Both the position numbers and the translations under genes were made by a program. A stretch of DNA of 64,000 bases from DAOPYU01 sp942493245 (GTDB lineage Bacteria > Sumerlaeota > Sumerlaeia > UBA8349). The notes beneath the pieces are model-generated. The model worked only from the letters and a program-made list of their open reading frames with translations. It was not told where the DNA came from and did not search any database. Of the stretch, positions 36,676 through 44,978 are shown in pieces; positions within the stretch are counted from its first letter, which is position 1; each line of letters starts with the position of its first letter. The DNA is taken from positions 2,790,001 through 2,854,000 of the forward strand of contig OW818685.1 of the NCBI GenBank assembly GCA_942493245.1, in the 5' to 3' direction.

Positions 36676-37110
36676 ATGGCGCTGCTGCGGCTTCTTAAAA
36701 ACCTGTTCTGGGCATGGCGGGGCATCGTGAGTTGGAGCCTGTTGCTGGCCATCGTGGTGGTGGCGTGGTGCGTCCTGCAACGCGACGCCATCTGGGAGTA
36801 TCTGGATACGCAAGAGATGCGCAACAAGGAAAAAATGCACGTCGAGAAGATCGAACAAGAGATCGAGCAGTTGCAAAGCGAGCGCGAAATGCTCTCGAAC
36901 AGCGACACCGAACACGAACTCGTGGCCCGTGAAACCTACCGGTTGAGCAAACCGGGGGAAGAGATTCTGTATCTGAAAATGCCGTCGGAAACAAAGGCGG
37001 CCTCCGACGAAACGTCGGCCTCTCAGAAGAAAACCGAGCCCGTCTCTCCACGTCCGCTGAAAGAAACTCTCGCGCTGCCGAACACGCGTCCGAGCGCCCC
37101 CCGTCAGTAG
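36676..37110 (+). CDS. Septum formation initiator (FtsB/DivIC) family protein
   Basis: 144 residues from the ATG at 36676, nine bases after GGAGGG. A short cytoplasmic N-terminus, one membrane helix (WSLLLAIVVVAWCVL, about 20-34), a Glu/Gln-rich coiled coil (about 45-80) and the family end motif ARETYRLSKPGEEILYL. A Lys/Thr/Pro-rich tail of about 45 residues is longer than in E. coli FtsB. The topology predicts an inner-membrane divisome protein acting in the periplasm with FtsL/FtsQ-type partners. The neighbouring PBP4 gene is consistent with envelope growth. FtsB versus DivIC cannot be distinguished here. Confidence 0.85.
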   Translation: MALLRLLKNLFWAWRGIVSWSLLLAIVVVAWCVLQRDAIWEYLDTQEMRNKEKMHVEKIEQEIEQLQSEREMLSNSDTEHELVARETYRLSKPGEEILYLKMPSETKAASDETSASQKKTEPVSPRPLKETLALPNTRPSAPRQ

Positions 37111-37143
37111 GGTTTTTCACCTCCGCGGGTGCGCACAAATCAA

Positions 37144-37240
37144 CCTGAAAATCGCAGTTGGGCGCCAACAGCGCGGATTGATACCCGCCAGGGGCAAGCG
37201 CAGCATCGCCCCAGGACAAATGTCCCTTTTCATAAAGCTG
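37144..37240 (+). repeat. Intergenic repeat module B, copy 1
   Basis: About 97 bp beginning CCTGAAAATCGCAGTTG and containing GGCGCCAAC, GCGCGGATTGAT, GGGGCAAGCG and CGCCCCAGGACA blocks. The reverse complement of 60035-60143 matches it closely through its length, and 50796-50845 matches part of it. It lies directly before module A copy 2. Together they fill the 388-bp gap 37111-37498, which contains no supported gene. Confidence 0.75.
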
Positions 37241-37262
37241 AAGGCCCGAACTATGGACCCAA

Positions 37263-37476
37263 AACCGCTGTTGAACGCCTACAGTCCGGTTTTCTTTCAG
37301 GCGGGCGGGACGCCCGCCCTCCCAGAGAAGCCATTCTTCAAGGGAAGAATGGGTCCCTTGGGAACACCCATCTCCTGATTGCGCGGAGAAAATTTCACCC
37401 AAAGGGAGAACGGATTGCGACCCTGTTTTCCCCGCCTACAAAACATCAAGACCTGTTTTTCGTTTCAACCGCGGTT
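37263..37476 (+). repeat. MITE-like intergenic repeat, module A copy 2
   Basis: 214 bp bounded by 13-bp inverted repeats with one mismatch, AACCGCTGTTGAA (37263-37275) and TTCAACCGCGGTT (37464-37476). Internal blocks GGGTCCCTTGGGAAC, ATCTCCTGATTG and CACCCAAAGGGAGA align with copy 1 at 18836-19000. This copy is about 50 bp longer, including an insertion with GGCGGGCGGGACGCCCGCC. Confidence 0.72.
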
Positions 37477-37498
37477 TTCAAAATCGCACCCAGCGACC

Positions 37499-38431
37499 CT
37501 ATTTCTTTTCCTCGCCACTCGCCGCCGCCCAAATGCTGCCGGTTCCTTTCACCTGCATTTTGACGGAGTAAAGCGCCTTGCTGGCCGTGATGAAGAGGGT
37601 ATTGCCATCTTTGCCCCCAAAACAGACGTTGGCCGTCCACGGCTCGGAAATTTCGATCTGTTCGATCTTGTTCCCGGTCTTGTCAAAGACGATCACGCCC
37701 TTTCCGGTCAGATACACATTCCCTTTTTCGTCGAGGGTCATGCCGTCGGAACCCAGTTCGCAGAAGAGACGTTTGCTGGTGAGCGATCCGTCCTGCTGGA
37801 TGTCGTAGGCGTAGGTTTTATTGGCCTGGATGTCTGCCACGTAAAGCGTCTTACCGTCGGGCGTCCCGATCAGACCGTTGGGTTGTTTCAAGTCCTCCGT
37901 AACTCGTTTGCAGGTCTTGCGGTCGGCGGAGAGGAAATAGACATGCTGTCCCTCCTGCGGCATCGCCTTGTGTGTCCACCAGGAGCGCTGGTAATAGGGA
38001 TCGGAGAAGTAGAGCGCCCCGTCGGGACGCACCCACAGATCGTTGGGGCCATTGAGGAGTTTGCCGTCGTAGTCCTTGAAGACGACGGTGATTTTCTTGT
38101 CCGGGGCAATTGACCAGAATTCGTTCTTCTCATCGGCACACGCCAACAGGTTCCCCTGCCGGTCGAAGTACAGGCCATTGGAGCGTCCGCTCGGTTGGAG
38201 GAAAGTCGAGAGTTTCTCATCGGTTCCCCATTTCATGATCCGGTCGTTGGGCTGGTCGGTGAAGTACACATTCCCCTCGGCATCCACCGCCGGCCCTTCC
38301 GTGAACTCAAACTCGCGCGAGAGGAGTTGGGGCTTGGCGCCGGACGCCAGCAGAACGCTTTCTCCGGCCTGCACGGCCACGATCCAGAACAGACAGAACG
38401 GCAACACACCCAGAAACAAACGTTTTCGCAT
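37499..38431 (-). CDS. Exported SMP-30/gluconolactonase/LRE-like protein
   Basis: 310 residues from the ATG at 38431, seven bases after AAGGAG. Signal peptide (LFLGVLPFCLFWIVAVQAGE). A six-bladed beta-propeller of the SMP-30 family follows: FTEGPAVDAEGNVYFTDQPNDRI, RSNGLYFDRQGNLLACAD, LNGPNDLWVRPDGALYFSDPYY, QPNGLIGTPDGKTLYVAD and LGSDGMTLDEKGNVYLTG. The metal-binding Glu (FTEGP), Asn (GPNDL) and Asp (GSDGM) positions are present. Likely a periplasmic lactonase or related sugar-acid hydrolase. It is the last of a minus-strand series after the DnaJ-like gene (110-bp gap carrying a repeat). Confidence 0.92.
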   Translation of the reverse strand: MRKRLFLGVLPFCLFWIVAVQAGESVLLASGAKPQLLSREFEFTEGPAVDAEGNVYFTDQPNDRIMKWGTDEKLSTFLQPSGRSNGLYFDRQGNLLACADEKNEFWSIAPDKKITVVFKDYDGKLLNGPNDLWVRPDGALYFSDPYYQRSWWTHKAMPQEGQHVYFLSADRKTCKRVTEDLKQPNGLIGTPDGKTLYVADIQANKTYAYDIQQDGSLTSKRLFCELGSDGMTLDEKGNVYLTGKGVIVFDKTGNKIEQIEISEPWTANVCFGGKDGNTLFITASKALYSVKMQVKGTGSIWAAASGEEKK

Positions 38432-38471
38432 GATCGCATCTCCTTGGGGACATGGGTAACACACAGGTTTT

Positions 38472-38530
38472 GGGGCGGACACACAGGTCTGCCCCTACAC
38501 GATGGTGAACACACAGGCCTGCCCCGACGG
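38472..38530. repeat. Short intergenic repeat, two tandem units of the ACACACAGGTCTGCCCC type
   Basis: GGGGCGGACACACAGGTCTG with CCCCTAC following is repeated 40 bases later as GAACACACAGGCCTGCCCCG. A related unit lies at 20743-20770. Each has a short inverted repeat (GGGGCGGAC / GTCTGCCCC). Confidence 0.65.
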
Positions 38531-38541
38531 TTCGGTGAAAC

Positions 38542-39576
38542 TCAGGACGTTGTACGCAATTTGCTGCGGGGCCGAAAATTGGAAACATCCCGCAGTTGTC
38601 GAAACAGGTTTTTCTCGCGGTCATTGACCTCGGTGGGCACGACCACCTGGATGTGGACAATTTCATCGCCGGGGCCATTGGGAGACGGCATGCCACAACT
38701 CTTCAGGCGCATTTTGGCGCCACTCTGCGATCCCGGCGGCAGTTTCATGCGAATCATCCCCCCCAGAGTCGGAACATCCACTTCTCCTCCGAGAACCGCC
38801 TCCCAGGGCGCAACCGGCAACTCGATATGGATGTTCACCCCTTTGAGCGTGAAAACCGGATGCGGCTCGATCTCGATTTTGGCGAAAAGATCACCCGCTT
38901 CCCCACCCGGCATCGGCGCCGGTTCGCCCTGTCCGGCCATCCGCAGGCGCGCGCCGGACTTGATGCCCGCAGGGATCTTCAATTCCATATTCTTCAGAAT
39001 GGGCGCATGCCCCGACCCGCCACAGGCCCCGCAACGCGTGCCCGCCACCACGCCCCCGCCGTTGCAGGCCGTGCAGGTCGCCGGAACGTGCAGACGCACA
39101 CGCTTGAGCACACCCCGGTAGGCTTCCTCGATCGAAATCGGGAGTTTCGTTTCTATATCTTTTCCCTTATGGACGCGGTGCTGTGGCCCCGCGGCCCGTG
39201 GGTGGCTCCTTGCCGCGTTTCCGCCAAAAAGCGCCTCGAAGAACTCACTGAACCCACCCAGTCCCTCGAACCCGCCAAAGCCCCCCCCGTGAGGAGCCTG
39301 CTGCCCCGCCGAGCGCCAACCGGAAGGAACCTCAAACTCCATGCCTTCGCGGTAATTTGCTCCGAGCGTGTCGTAGTGGCGACGCTTTTTCGGATCGCTT
39401 AAGACCTCATAAGCCTCCTGGATTTCCTTGAAATGTCCCTCGGCCGATTTGTCATTCTTGTTCAAATCGGGATGATATTTCCGGGCCATCTTGCGGTACT
39501 GAGACTTGATTTCATCCTGCGTGGCATCGCGCGCCACGCCCAGAACCTGATAGTAATCCTTGTACTTCACCGGCAT
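38542..39576 (-). CDS. DnaJ-like co-chaperone with a half zinc finger
   Basis: 344 residues. N-terminal J domain (5-70) with His35-Pro36-Asp37, then a Gly/Phe-rich linker (98-120: GGGFGGFEGLGGFSEFF). A reduced zinc-binding region follows, with only two CxxCxGxG units (Cys168/Cys171 and Cys182/Cys185) instead of four. The C-terminal substrate-binding domains are typical (VFTLKGVNIHIELPVAPWEAVLGGEVDVPTL). It stimulates a DnaK-type Hsp70. The structure is intermediate between DnaJ (type I) and CbpA (type II). No dnaK or grpE is near. It lies in a minus-strand series between NUDIX and SMP-30 genes. Confidence 0.92.
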   Translation of the reverse strand: MPVKYKDYYQVLGVARDATQDEIKSQYRKMARKYHPDLNKNDKSAEGHFKEIQEAYEVLSDPKKRRHYDTLGANYREGMEFEVPSGWRSAGQQAPHGGGFGGFEGLGGFSEFFEALFGGNAARSHPRAAGPQHRVHKGKDIETKLPISIEEAYRGVLKRVRLHVPATCTACNGGGVVAGTRCGACGGSGHAPILKNMELKIPAGIKSGARLRMAGQGEPAPMPGGEAGDLFAKIEIEPHPVFTLKGVNIHIELPVAPWEAVLGGEVDVPTLGGMIRMKLPPGSQSGAKMRLKSCGMPSPNGPGDEIVHIQVVVPTEVNDREKNLFRQLRDVSNFRPRSKLRTTS

Positions 39577-39797
39577 ATTCTGGGCATTCCTCTATTCGGT
39601 GTGTGGAAAGCAGAAATCCTCTGCTGGCTATGAAATACTCTACCGGGACAGGAGAAAAACGCATGCCGCTCCCGCTCTTGCGTCCGGTCATGAAAACCGT
39701 TCCATGATGCCGGAAGTCCTCTTGAAAAGTCAATCGGGATACTGCATTTCCTGTTTTTCCCCTCAATCCTTCGCGTTGCGGAGATAAAAACTTGGCT

Positions 39798-40202
39798 TCA
39801 TCTGGCGGGTTCCCTCATGCCGGACAGTCCCTCGACAATAAACCGGTCTGCGGCGGCAACGTCGTATTGTTCGAGGAGGGCCTTTTCGACCCAGGCAATC
39901 TCGTCATGCGCCAGCGGATGGAATTCCCCCGACCGATACTCCGCCCGCCAGGCGATGAGTTCCACAGACTTGTCCGAGTATGCGTGGAGACACGCTCCCA
40001 TCCGCTCTTGTGCGCGGATCTCGACCCCGAATTCCTCACGGAATTCCCGCTCGAGGGCGGCTTGTTCCGACTCGCCGGGTTCCACCTTGCCTCCGGGGAA
40101 TTCCCACTTGCCTCCCTGGTGGTCCTCCTGACGGCGGCGCGCCAGCAGAACCCGGCCTGCCCGTTCCACAACCCCCGCCACCACCCGTATCGGCTGCCGC
40201 AT
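39798..40202 (-). CDS. NUDIX hydrolase, MutT-like (8-oxo-dGTP diphosphatase type)
   Basis: 134 residues from the third of three closely spaced ATGs (40202), chosen because GGAGG lies six bases upstream; ATGs at 40217 and 40208 are alternatives. The complete NUDIX box GGKVEPGESEQAALEREFREEFGVE fits Gx5Ex7REUxEExGU. The N-terminal VVAGVVERAGRVLLARRRQ and the length match MutT. The likely role is sanitising oxidised nucleotides, although substrate preference cannot be proven from sequence. The PilZ gene ends 44 bp upstream. Confidence 0.92.
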   Translation of the reverse strand: MRQPIRVVAGVVERAGRVLLARRRQEDHQGGKWEFPGGKVEPGESEQAALEREFREEFGVEIRAQERMGACLHAYSDKSVELIAWRAEYRSGEFHPLAHDEIAWVEKALLEQYDVAAADRFIVEGLSGMREPAR

Positions 40203-40246
40203 TGCCATCCTCCCCATTCCCCTTCACACCCCCCAAGACCGAAGGT

Positions 40247-40513
40247 TCAATCCACAAATTTCAATCCGTAACGCATCCGGCCCTGGCTCAATTCCTTACT
40301 CCAGACCAGTTCCGCCCGGCGCGCTTCCTGCTCCCCCTCGACCTTCACCCGGAGTTGGATTGTCATGGGTTTGGACGTTTCCAGACTGATCCCACTTTGC
40401 GAAACATCAAGCGTCTCGCCAAAGATCGTCCCGGCATCTACAACAAATTCAATCTCCGCTTCCAGTGGAATGCGTTCCGAATCTCGGCGGTTTTCCCCAA
40501 ACTGCTCTTCCAT
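40247..40513 (-). CDS. Single-domain PilZ protein (c-di-GMP receptor)
   Basis: 88 residues. The c-di-GMP-binding motifs are the N-terminal arginines RRDSERI (RxxxR) and DVSQSGISLE (D/NxSxxG). The remainder is a six-stranded barrel ending MRYGLKFV. The start is the ATG at 40513 after GGAGG, in preference to an adjacent TTG. Stand-alone PilZ proteins act as c-di-GMP-dependent effectors of motility, exopolysaccharide or other surface functions. It is located between the TPR membrane protein gene (114-bp gap) and the NUDIX gene (44-bp gap). Confidence 0.88.
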   Translation of the reverse strand: MEEQFGENRRDSERIPLEAEIEFVVDAGTIFGETLDVSQSGISLETSKPMTIQLRVKVEGEQEARRAELVWSKELSQGRMRYGLKFVD

Positions 40514-40627
40514 CAAACGTCCTCCCCGAAACTGCGATACTTGACCACTCGTTGAGTCCCAGGACTCAATGCTCCGCCCTTTTGGAACGCCCCAAACAGA
40601 CGAATCCTCTTCTCCGATTAACAGACC

Positions 40628-42361
40628 TCACGGTTTCGCCACCGCCTGATAACGAACCTCGCCTCCCCAAAGTTCCAGACCCGACATGCCCCCTTCATCC
40701 TTGCCTCGCTCGGTCTCGATGCGGATTCCATACCACCCCGCGTCTTTTGCGTCGCACCGGAAAGAAAACGTCTGGCGTTCGCCACAGAGAATCTCCTCGC
40801 GCAACAAGGGCGCTTTGCGATCCGCTCGCAACACCCGAACCTCTCGTTTTCCACTCCCCGAGAGTTGAACATCGAGAACCACCTCACAGGAACCGGGATT
40901 CATTTCGAACGGCATCCAAAGGGTATCGCGGCTTACGGTCCACCAGACCCCGGAACCGGCGTCTTTCATCCCTCCAAGGCGTCTGCGGCTTGACTGCAAT
41001 TCGCGCAACGCATTCTCACGCCCCGTCTCCCGGAAAATTCGCTCCAAGAAAACGGTCGCGTTTGAATGGCCGGGGAAACGATCCAAAACCCTTTCAAAAT
41101 GCTGGCGAGCGGCGAGAAACCGCCGCTCCTTCCATTTGAGAATCCCGGCGAAATACTCCGCCTCGATCTCGGATGAATTGCCCGGACGGGTCCGCAACGA
41201 CTCGAGCGCAGCCGAAAATCCCTCCGCGTCGCGCAATTCCGGGAACCCACCCCACGCATAGCGCTCCGAAAGTGGCTCAAACAGACCGTTCCACAGGAAA
41301 AGGTTCAGCAGCAGTTCCTCTTCTTCCGGCGCCTCGCTCAGAAAGGCGTGTTCACGCGCCAGCGAACGCTCGAGGAGAGAACGGAAATCTTCTCCTTTTC
41401 TCCCCTGGAGATACCTTGAAAGCGCCTCGACATCGCTCTCTGCTTTCTGGGGAAAACCCGCAACCAGCGCACCCATCTCGTTCAAGGCGTCAGCATACTG
41501 CCGCGCCGCTTTCAGCGGCTCGACCTTCCGACGAATCGCATCGAACTGCACGGAACGTTTCGACTCCACGTTCGCATCGGAACGTTCCTCCACGGTGGCC
41601 TCCTCTCGCTTTCCCTCGGCGTTGAACCCGTAGAGGCCGCCATAGACCCCGCTCAGGAGGATCGCCAGCGCCAGCGCGCAGACTGTCCCGAAGGACAGGG
41701 TCCGTTGCTGGCGCATGCCACGCGTGTTCTTGAGAACCAGACTGAAAAGCAGGGTGTAGCTCAGCGGCGCCAGCGCTCGCCGGAAGGCTCGCCCGAGCAC
41801 CTCTCCCGCAGCGGTCATATCGGCCTGTTTCAGGATCTGACCGATTGTGCCCGTTCGCATCACTTCCAGACAGAACACCGCGGCAAAGCTGATCAAGGCC
41901 GCATTGTAGAGCCAGAGATCCAATTGCATGAAGTCCTCATCCACGGTCTCCTGCCGGGCGGCGCGCCACAACATCCGCAGCAACGTTCCCCCGCAAAAAA
42001 ATAACACCGTGGCGTGAAAGAAAAAGGAACCGGCGATTCCAAGTGAGGATTGACCCGCCGAAGTCACCCCGGAAACCCAGACAAACGCCAGAACGACCGC
42101 CCCCAGGCAACATCGCACCGACAACGCAGGCTCAAGTCTGGAGAAGAGGATGACATGGAGAGAAACCGCCACCGCTGCACATCCCCCCAATTTGAGTAAC
42201 CCCTCCAGACCCCTCCCCCACCCGCCCGCCGCGCACAAACCCAGAACCAGCACAAAACACCAGACAGGCGACCGCCAGAAGGGTGCCGCCGGTTGTTCCT
42301 CAGGGGAAAAACCGTCCGTCCATTCCTCGCTCTGGAACTCTGATTCGGACCGAAAAACCAT
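40628..42361 (-). CDS. Polytopic membrane protein with C-terminal TPR-like and beta domain, unknown function
   Basis: 577 residues from the ATG at 42361 (GCGAGG eight bases upstream); an ATG at 42418 has a poorer ribosome-binding site. About seven membrane helices occupy residues 30-260, including SPVWCFVLVLGLCAAGG, LGAVVLAFVWVSGV and TVCALALAILLSGVYGGLYG. A helical, TPR-like region follows (about 280-470; for example YFAGILKWKERRFLAARQHFERVLDRFPGHSNATVFLERIF). A beta-rich end (about 490-577) includes a GWYGIRIETERG segment. I recognise no family. It may head a unit with PilZ and NUDIX genes; a role in envelope assembly is speculation. Confidence 0.7.
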   Translation of the reverse strand: MVFRSESEFQSEEWTDGFSPEEQPAAPFWRSPVWCFVLVLGLCAAGGWGRGLEGLLKLGGCAAVAVSLHVILFSRLEPALSVRCCLGAVVLAFVWVSGVTSAGQSSLGIAGSFFFHATVLFFCGGTLLRMLWRAARQETVDEDFMQLDLWLYNAALISFAAVFCLEVMRTGTIGQILKQADMTAAGEVLGRAFRRALAPLSYTLLFSLVLKNTRGMRQQRTLSFGTVCALALAILLSGVYGGLYGFNAEGKREEATVEERSDANVESKRSVQFDAIRRKVEPLKAARQYADALNEMGALVAGFPQKAESDVEALSRYLQGRKGEDFRSLLERSLAREHAFLSEAPEEEELLLNLFLWNGLFEPLSERYAWGGFPELRDAEGFSAALESLRTRPGNSSEIEAEYFAGILKWKERRFLAARQHFERVLDRFPGHSNATVFLERIFRETGRENALRELQSSRRRLGGMKDAGSGVWWTVSRDTLWMPFEMNPGSCEVVLDVQLSGSGKREVRVLRADRKAPLLREEILCGERQTFSFRCDAKDAGWYGIRIETERGKDEGGMSGLELWGGEVRYQAVAKP

Positions 42362-42595
42362 CCAAAACCTCGCCTGCCGACTGCCGCTGCCGTGACGGCA
42401 CAAAAATGTGCGGCACATGATCTCAACCCGATAACTCCATCTACATCATAGCCATAGCGTTCCGAGAGTTTCAAGCAGGATATTGGGGATCTCCTACATC
42501 TTCGGTTCCCTCCGGGATTCGCAAAACAGGACGACCTCCTGGCGTTCATTCTTCCGCCCAGTTTGCAACCGCCGTGTCCCGGATCCTTCACGTTT

Positions 42596-42700
42596 CTGCC
42601 GCCCCTCCGGGGCTTGATCCTATTTTACCGCGTGTTCCGTGGGTTCCCTTCGGTCACCCACGTCTACTCACCGTCGCCCCCTCCGGGGGCTGAAAATCTC
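42596..42700. repeat. Palindrome-rich intergenic repeat (GCCCCTCCGGGGC type) within the 42362-42890 gap
   Basis: Three adjacent inverted repeats: GCCCCTCCGGGGC (42600-42612), GTGGGT-TCCCTTCGGTC-ACCCAC, and GCCCCCTCCGGGGGC (near 42676-42690). This type of tandem short palindromes recurs between genes in several PVC-like and candidate-phylum genomes, to my memory. The rest of the 529-bp gap holds only the aspS promoter. Confidence 0.6.
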
Positions 42701-42776
42701 GATAGATCCGGTTCCCCCAATCCTTCAAACATGAAGATGAAGAATCGAGATCCGTGTCAGAAACCTTCCCTTTTGC

Positions 42777-42805
42777 TTGACTATACGGCCTCATACTGGT
42801 AAAAA
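42777..42805 (+). promoter_or_regulatory. Putative promoter of aspS
   Basis: TTGACT (42777-42782) and TAAAAA (42800-42805) are 17 bp apart, about 85 bases before the GTG start codon. The -10 match is weak. Confidence 0.4.
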
Positions 42806-42890
42806 ATGGCCTTTTCCTGGCTCAGGAGTGGCCTGTGTGAGGTTCCGGCTTCCCAGCCAGCAGAGATAAGACAGAGAGGATGAGACAACT

Positions 42891-44723
42891 GTGGCTGGCT
42901 TCAACGAGATTTCCCGTAGCTGTTACTGCGGCGAACCGCGCAAGGATTCCATCGGCAAAGAATTGGTCCTGAAAGGGTGGGTCCACCATCGCCGCGACCA
43001 CGGTGGTCTGATCTTCATTGATTTGCGCGATAGAACCGGGATCTGCCAGATCGTGCTGGACCCCGAGCGTATGCAGGCTGAAACCTTTGCCGCCGCCCAC
43101 AGCATCCGCAGTGAATTTGTCTTGGCCGTGCGTGGAAAAGTGATCCCGCGTGGAGAAGATCGGACTAACGACAAGATCCCTACGGGCGAAATCGAGTTGG
43201 AGGTCTCGGAGTTTGAGATTCTCAACAAGTCGAAAGCCGTCCCTTTCAAACTCGACGAATACGGCCACATCTCCGAAGAAGTGCGTTTGCGTTACCGCTT
43301 CCTCGACCTGCGCCGGGCCGAAATGCAGCGCAATATCATCCTGCGCGCCAAGGGGATGCAGGCCATTCGTGAGTACTTCGACGGGCGCGGTTTCCTCGAG
43401 ATTGACACGCCCCTTCTGAACAAAAGCACCCCGGAAGGCGCGCGCGACATGCTGGTGCCAAGCCGGTTGAACCCGGGCACCTTTTACGCGCTTCCCCAGT
43501 CCCCCCAGATCTTCAAGCAGATTCTCATGGTGGCTGGCTATGATAAGTATTTTCAGATTGCCAAGTGCTTTCGAGATGAAGACTTCCGGGCCGACCGTCA
43601 GTTGGAATTCACCCAGATCGACCTCGAAATGTCCTTCTCAACCGCCGAGGAAGTACAGGCCGAACTGGAAGGGGTGGTGAAACACCTCTATAAGAAAACT
43701 CTGGGGCAGGACATTCCCACCCCATTCCCCCGGATCTCCCACGCCGAGGCGATGTTGCGTTACGGCTCCGACAAGCCCGACCGTCGTTTTGGACTCGAAA
43801 TCAGCGACCTGACGCATCTTCTGAAGTCGGGCGGTTGCAGTTTTCAGGTTTTCACCTCCAGTATTGAGAAGGGCGGCGTGGTGCGCGGACTCTGCGTGCC
43901 GGGCGGTGGCGCCATGTACTCCACCACGCAGCTCAAACCGGAAGGCGAACTCAACAAGGTGGCTCGCACCTATGGGGCGGGCGGAATGGCCTGGTTCCGT
44001 GTCGAGGCGCCCAGCGCGGAAAACCCCAGCGGTCTGACGTCAAACATCGCGAAATTTTTCGAGAACGACCTGTTGATTCAGCTTCGCGATACCCTGAAAG
44101 CCCAACCGGGCGACCTGCTGCTGTTTGTGGTGGATCGCCCCAAAGTCGCCGCGACCGCCCTGGGGCAATTGCGCCTGAGAGTGGCGCGCGACAACAAATT
44201 GATCGACACGAGCAAACCGTGCTTTCTGTGGGTGACGGATTTCCCCTATTTCGCGTACAACGACAAAACAAAACAGTACGAAGCGGAACACCACCCGTTC
44301 ACCATGATGGTGGAGGAAGATATTGAGGCCATGAAAGCGGGTCAGTTTGAGAAAATCCGCTCGCTTTCCTACGACCTGGTGCTCGACGGAATCGAACTGG
44401 GCAGCGGCAGTATTCGTATCCATCAACCCGATATTCAGGCCCTGGTTTTCCAGGTTATGGGAATAGAAGAGGAAACGGCTCGGATCAAGTTCGGTTTCCT
44501 GCTCGATGCGCTCCAGTACGGCGCGCCGCCGCACGGCGGGTTTGCGATCGGCTATGACCGTCTGATGATGTTGATGACGGGGGAACAGACGATCCGCGAC
44601 GTTATCCCGTTCCCCAAGACGCAGACGGGGGCCTGCCTGATGAGCACGGCGCCGTCGTTTGTGACACAGGATCAGCTGGATGAACTGTACCTGGAGCTCA
44701 GTCCGAAGCTGGAAAAGAAATAA
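42891..44723 (+). CDS. aspS: Aspartyl-tRNA synthetase, bacterial type
   Basis: 610 residues, standard for bacterial AspRS. N-terminal OB-fold anticodon-binding domain (YCGEPRKDSIGKELVLKGWVHHRRDHGGLIFIDLRDRTG). Class II catalytic core with motif 1 around FLEIDTPLLNKSTPEGARDM, and motif 2 FRDEDFRADRQLEFTQIDLEMSF after the QSPQIFKQ substrate loop. A GAD insertion domain lies at about 290-410, and motif 3 is GFAIGYDRLMMLM. Start is the GTG at 42891, since the nearby ATG (42880) is out of frame; GAGAGGA lies upstream. Whether it is discriminating or also charges tRNA-Asn cannot be told from the window. A strong terminator lies 115 bp downstream. Confidence 0.97.
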   Translation: MAGFNEISRSCYCGEPRKDSIGKELVLKGWVHHRRDHGGLIFIDLRDRTGICQIVLDPERMQAETFAAAHSIRSEFVLAVRGKVIPRGEDRTNDKIPTGEIELEVSEFEILNKSKAVPFKLDEYGHISEEVRLRYRFLDLRRAEMQRNIILRAKGMQAIREYFDGRGFLEIDTPLLNKSTPEGARDMLVPSRLNPGTFYALPQSPQIFKQILMVAGYDKYFQIAKCFRDEDFRADRQLEFTQIDLEMSFSTAEEVQAELEGVVKHLYKKTLGQDIPTPFPRISHAEAMLRYGSDKPDRRFGLEISDLTHLLKSGGCSFQVFTSSIEKGGVVRGLCVPGGGAMYSTTQLKPEGELNKVARTYGAGGMAWFRVEAPSAENPSGLTSNIAKFFENDLLIQLRDTLKAQPGDLLLFVVDRPKVAATALGQLRLRVARDNKLIDTSKPCFLWVTDFPYFAYNDKTKQYEAEHHPFTMMVEEDIEAMKAGQFEKIRSLSYDLVLDGIELGSGSIRIHQPDIQALVFQVMGIEEETARIKFGFLLDALQYGAPPHGGFAIGYDRLMMLMTGEQTIRDVIPFPKTQTGACLMSTAPSFVTQDQLDELYLELSPKLEKK

Positions 44724-44838
44724 GGGAAGACTCGAAACGCGGATGCTTCTTGAGGTTGTGTCATAAACCTCTCGCGCATCCGGGCCAGAAGAGGGATGCA
44801 GGCCCCCTGTGGGGTTCATGGCGCAAGCAAGACGTCTG

Positions 44839-44874
44839 GCCCGGCACTCTCCCGAGTGCCGGGCTTTTCGTTTT
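44839..44874 (+). terminator. Rho-independent terminator downstream of aspS
   Basis: A perfect 11-bp stem, GCCCGGCACTC / GAGTGCCGGGC, has a TCCC loop followed by TTTTCGTTTT (44865-44874). The 255-bp gap to the DoxX gene has no other recognised feature. Confidence 0.9.
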
Positions 44875-44978
44875 GAAAAGAACGCAGAGCATTCTTGTGA
44901 CAGCACTTTGAGCTTTCGGAAAAGTAGCGAGAATGGTAATATCCCGAACTGGGTACAACTGGAGACCTGGAACCGGGA

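Noticed and set aside
44738..44830. Possible small RNA between aspS and its terminator
   Set aside because: Only a long 3' untranslated region is visible; no promoter or conserved structure that I could recognise.
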